A stretch of DNA of 64,000 nucleotides from Phycisphaera sp. GTDB lineage: Bacteria > Planctomycetota > Phycisphaerae > Phycisphaerales > Zrk34. Under the pieces are notes generated by a model. That model had not been told where the DNA came from and did not search any database. It saw only the letters and a program-made list of their open reading frames with translations. How positions within the stretch are numbered: the stretch's first letter is position 1; the number at the start of each line of letters is the position of its first letter. Both the position numbers and the translations under genes were made by a program. The DNA is taken from the NCBI GenBank assembly GCA_016125285.1, contig WGMA01000014.1:52722-116721 (forward strand). The letters run 5' to 3'. Positions 61,850 through 64,000 of this stretch are shown piece after piece.

Positions 61850-62449
61850 TCATGAATCCTCGTCGCGTTCGTCGGTGTCGGCGTCCCCATCGCCGTTGAT
61901 CCATCCGTGCCGCTCGAGCTCCGCGAAGATCTGCCGCGCCGACTCGGCGGGGTCCTGCCGGTCGCCGCGCACGGTCAGCTCCGGCTCGGTGGGCGCTTCG
62001 TAGGGCGCGCCGGCGCCGGGCACGTGGTCGTTGTCGCCGTGCCCCGCCGCCGCGTAGAGGCCCTTGGGGTCGCGCTCGACGCAGACCTCCATCGGGCAGT
62101 CGACATGTACCTCGACGAACCGCGCGATCTGACCGCGGGCCTGGTCGCGGTAACGCCGCCGGTTGCCCGTCGCCGCGATGATCACCGACACGCCGTGGTC
62201 CGTCAGCAGCTTGCTCATGTGCGCGATCGCCGCGTAGAACATGTCGCGCTCGTGCTCGTCGAACGTCGGGTCCGGCGTGATGTGCCGACGCAGCGTGTCG
62301 GACTCCAGCACCTCCACCTCGACGCTGTGCTCGTCGAGCAACGCGTACAGCGCCTCGGCGATCGTGCTCTTGCCCGACGCCGGCAGCCCCGTCAGCCAGA
62401 CCGCGAAGCCCGGTTGTTCATCCGGCCCGTCCGCTCGTGAGGTAGTCAT
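61850..62449 (-). CDS. cysC: Adenylyl-sulfate kinase
   Basis: APS kinase phosphorylates adenosine 5'-phosphosulfate to PAPS, the sulfate donor. The 199-residue protein has Walker A GLPASGKST near residue 21, LESDTLRRHIT and VHVDCPMEVCVERDPKGLY, the CysC signature. An acidic Asp/Glu-rich tail ends it. It starts inside the end of the upstream phosphotransferase gene (32-base overlap), so the two are co-translated. The window also has four sulfatases, but no APS reductase or ATP sulfurylase, so PAPS use here is unknown. Confidence 0.92.
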   Translation of the reverse strand: MTTSRADGPDEQPGFAVWLTGLPASGKSTIAEALYALLDEHSVEVEVLESDTLRRHITPDPTFDEHERDMFYAAIAHMSKLLTDHGVSVIIAATGNRRRYRDQARGQIARFVEVHVDCPMEVCVERDPKGLYAAAGHGDNDHVPGAGAPYEAPTEPELTVRGDRQDPAESARQIFAELERHGWINGDGDADTDERDEDS

Positions 62450-63659
62450 TGACTCGCTCCGGTTCGTATCGTTCGGATTCCAACGCCGCGACCACCAGCG
62501 ACAGCATCTTACCGCGGACCGCCTCGTCGATGTCGGGGAACCACACCGGGCTGGCCATCACCAGGCCGCGGAACGCGATGAACGGCGGGGCGACGTCGAG
62601 CAGTTCGTCGTCGCCGGTCGCGTCGAGATACCGCCGCCACAGCCGCTCGTGCAGCGCGCCGAACGCACCCGTCAGCACGCCGTGCGCCTGGACGGACTCG
62701 AACACGTAGTTCATCGACAGCGAGGTCACGTCGTCGGCCGGGTCGCCCCACATGCCGCGCGAGCGGTCGAGCACGTGCAGCCCGTCGGCCTCGTCGAACA
62801 GGATGTTCCACGGGTGGAAGTCGCCGTGCACCTGCGCGAGCCGATGTACGCGTGCCTTGATCCGCCAGCGCCACGCCAGGGCCATCGCCTCGATGCGCTC
62901 GAGCAGCAGCGGCGTGGCGATCGGGTGGTCGGGCGGGTAGCTGTCGATCAGGCCCATGATGCACTCGCCGTGGCCGACCAGCTCGCGGATCCGCCGCGTG
63001 TAGAGGCTCGGGGCGTCGCGCTTCGTGGCGTGGATGCCGACGAGGTAGTCACACAACGCGTCGGCCCGCCGGATGTCGCGCTCGGCGGGGGCGTCACGGT
63101 CGCGCATCTGCTCGAGGTCGGCCGCGTAGACCGCGCCCGGCGCGAAGTCGGTCAGCAGGAACAGCTCGTCGACGTCGCCGAGCGACACGAGCCGGCCGGC
63201 GCGGGTGACGCCGCCGACGTCGAGGCTGCGGAGGTGGCGCGGCAGGCGGCCGAACGCGTCGTGCGACCAGAGCATGACGGCGGCGCGGTCGGCCATGTGC
63301 TCGTGCCCGAACGGCGCGGGGGCCATGGTGTGCAGCACAGCGGTGCGGGGCTCGGGCTCGTTGGGTGCGCGGGGGGGAGGGGGGTGTGCGCTGTCGGGTA
63401 CCGCATCGGGCGCGGCGGTGCCGACGGGGGACGCTGCGGGGCCGTCAAGGACATAATCGACGCGGAGGGGCACGCCGTAGCCGTAGGCCTTGGCGTCGTG
63501 CTCGTCGACGGGTTGGTCGAGCCGCGTGATGGCGGTGACGCGGGCGGGGCGGTCGTGGAGTCGCGTAAGGTACGCGGCGAGGGCGGCCGGGTCGCTGAGC
63601 AGGGCCGCGGCGGGGTTGCCGCCGGGCGTCACGCCGGATTGTTCGGGCACATCGGTCAC
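62418..63659 (-). CDS. Aminoglycoside-phosphotransferase-family kinase
   Basis: A 413-residue protein of the APH/choline kinase fold. The catalytic loop is HGDFHPWNILFD and the metal-binding Asp lies in VLDRSRG. The substrate is unlikely to be an antibiotic: similar kinases in environmental bacteria are often encoded with an ATP-binding kinase. Here it overlaps the APS kinase gene by 32 bases. Start: GTG 63659 (VTDVPEQSG), with AGGGGTG nearby; the frame upstream reads through repeats. Its function beside cysC is an open question. Confidence 0.82.
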   Translation of the reverse strand: MTDVPEQSGVTPGGNPAAALLSDPAALAAYLTRLHDRPARVTAITRLDQPVDEHDAKAYGYGVPLRVDYVLDGPAASPVGTAAPDAVPDSAHPPPPRAPNEPEPRTAVLHTMAPAPFGHEHMADRAAVMLWSHDAFGRLPRHLRSLDVGGVTRAGRLVSLGDVDELFLLTDFAPGAVYAADLEQMRDRDAPAERDIRRADALCDYLVGIHATKRDAPSLYTRRIRELVGHGECIMGLIDSYPPDHPIATPLLLERIEAMALAWRWRIKARVHRLAQVHGDFHPWNILFDEADGLHVLDRSRGMWGDPADDVTSLSMNYVFESVQAHGVLTGAFGALHERLWRRYLDATGDDELLDVAPPFIAFRGLVMASPVWFPDIDEAVRGKMLSLVVAALESERYEPERVNDYLTSGRAG

Positions 63660-63963
63660 GTTACACCCCTGCACTTGATTGTAAGGCGTGCCCGCGCGGG
63701 GCGAATCGGTGAATGCCTGTTTCTGTGGGCGGGGGAGGGGGGGCGCCGACGCGGGACGCGTCGGCAATGCAAAGTGCAAAATGAAAAATGCAAAGTGCAA
63801 AATAGGCGATCGGCGTGATCGGCGCGCGGTGTGTCTGTCGGTTTTGCCATGCGTGGACCCTCTATAGGAGGTTATGCGCGGTTGGTTTAATTGCTTGCGC
63901 TGGGCGCAGTTCGCGTCCATGCTGTTGTTGCAAGATTTCCTTCAACACAAAGGAGCAACAGCG
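63660..63963. other. Divergent intergenic region with heptamer tract
   Basis: It holds the TGCAAAA heptamer tract and two strong ribosome-site-like sequences: AGGAGG at 63866-63871 (only two bases from an ATG, too close) and AAAGGAG at 63949-63955. It may include the left end of an insertion element if the next gene is a transposase. Confidence 0.4.
63768..63802. repeat. TGCAAAA heptamer tandem repeat
   Basis: Five 7-mers in register: TGCAAAG, TGCAAAA, TGAAAAA, TGCAAAG, TGCAAAA. The tract is AT-rich in a GC-rich neighbourhood and belongs with the tracts at 6374 and 29095. Confidence 0.8.
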
Positions 63964-64000
63964 ATGGAACGCGAACTTTGGTCTTGGATCATGCGGGCGA
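63964..64000 (+). CDS. Partial gene running off the right edge (possible transposase)
   Basis: Only 12 codons are visible (MERELWSWIMRA). AAAGGAG lies eight bases before the ATG. The start reminds me of planctomycete transposases that begin MERELW, but 12 residues cannot establish this. Confidence 0.4.
   Translation, partial: MERELWSWIMRA

Noticed and set aside
62241..63818. Plus-strand open frame across cysC and the APH-like gene
   Set aside because: It lies antisense to two genes with clear catalytic motifs and has no recognisable domain.

Overview
The window is a contiguous piece of a high-GC, free-living bacterial chromosome, most likely a planctomycete of the Phycisphaerae type or a close relative. 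This is inferred from gene content: four secreted sulfatases, two DUF1080 (3-keto-disaccharide hydrolase) proteins, pseudopilins with short N-terminal leaders, a FecR/ECF sigma system of the Rhodopirellula/Verrucomicrobium kind, a zinc-ribbon Ser/Thr kinase, a 50-residue Lys/Ala/Pro histone-H1-like protein and many exported proteins of unknown function. No rRNA, complete tRNA, CRISPR array, prophage or confirmed insertion sequence was seen. An ORF cut by the right edge could be a transposase, but only 12 codons are visible.

Layout. 0-6 kb: purL (5' end outside the window, frameshifted at a 7-bp repeat), a secreted esterase-like protein and purQ. 6-13.5 kb: a catabolic cluster that fits trans-4-hydroxy-L-proline use (FAD oxidase, proline-racemase-family epimerase, DapA-family deaminase/dehydratase, enolase-superfamily enzyme). 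It is transcribed away from a GntR/FCD regulator with two winged-helix domains and an AmpG-like permease, with a perfect palindrome between the divergent promoters. 13.5-20 kb: one minus-strand block, in transcription order ECF sigma factor, FecR-like membrane protein, two pseudopilins, zinc-ribbon kinase. 20-30 kb: a membrane M48 protease with a heptad tail, lexA, dCMP deaminase, DinB-like protein, DCC-family protein, AEC transporter, gcvT and a lipid-kinase-like protein. 30-38 kb: three sulfatases in a row, then an SDR, a small M48 protease and a double-DUF1080 protein. 38-46 kb: an App1-like phosphatase, two overlapping PilT-type ATPases, an ECF sigma factor with a VWA membrane protein, and a BtuF-like protein. 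46-58 kb: mostly single genes, including TfoX, an ion channel, methyltransferases, a GGDEF protein, an RRM protein, an exported methyltransferase and a secreted caspase-like protein. 58-64 kb: a fourth sulfatase, the H1-like protein, a leucine-rich-repeat lipoprotein, APS kinase and an aminoglycoside-phosphotransferase-like kinase.

Two themes cross the window. First, many gene gaps hold short repeats with a 7-bp period, often arranged as inverted repeats; one such array lies inside purL and breaks its frame. Second, sulfate-ester metabolism is spread over the window (four sulfatases plus APS kinase), consistent with degradation of sulfated polysaccharides. Functions are read from motifs and remembered family features; no database search was possible.
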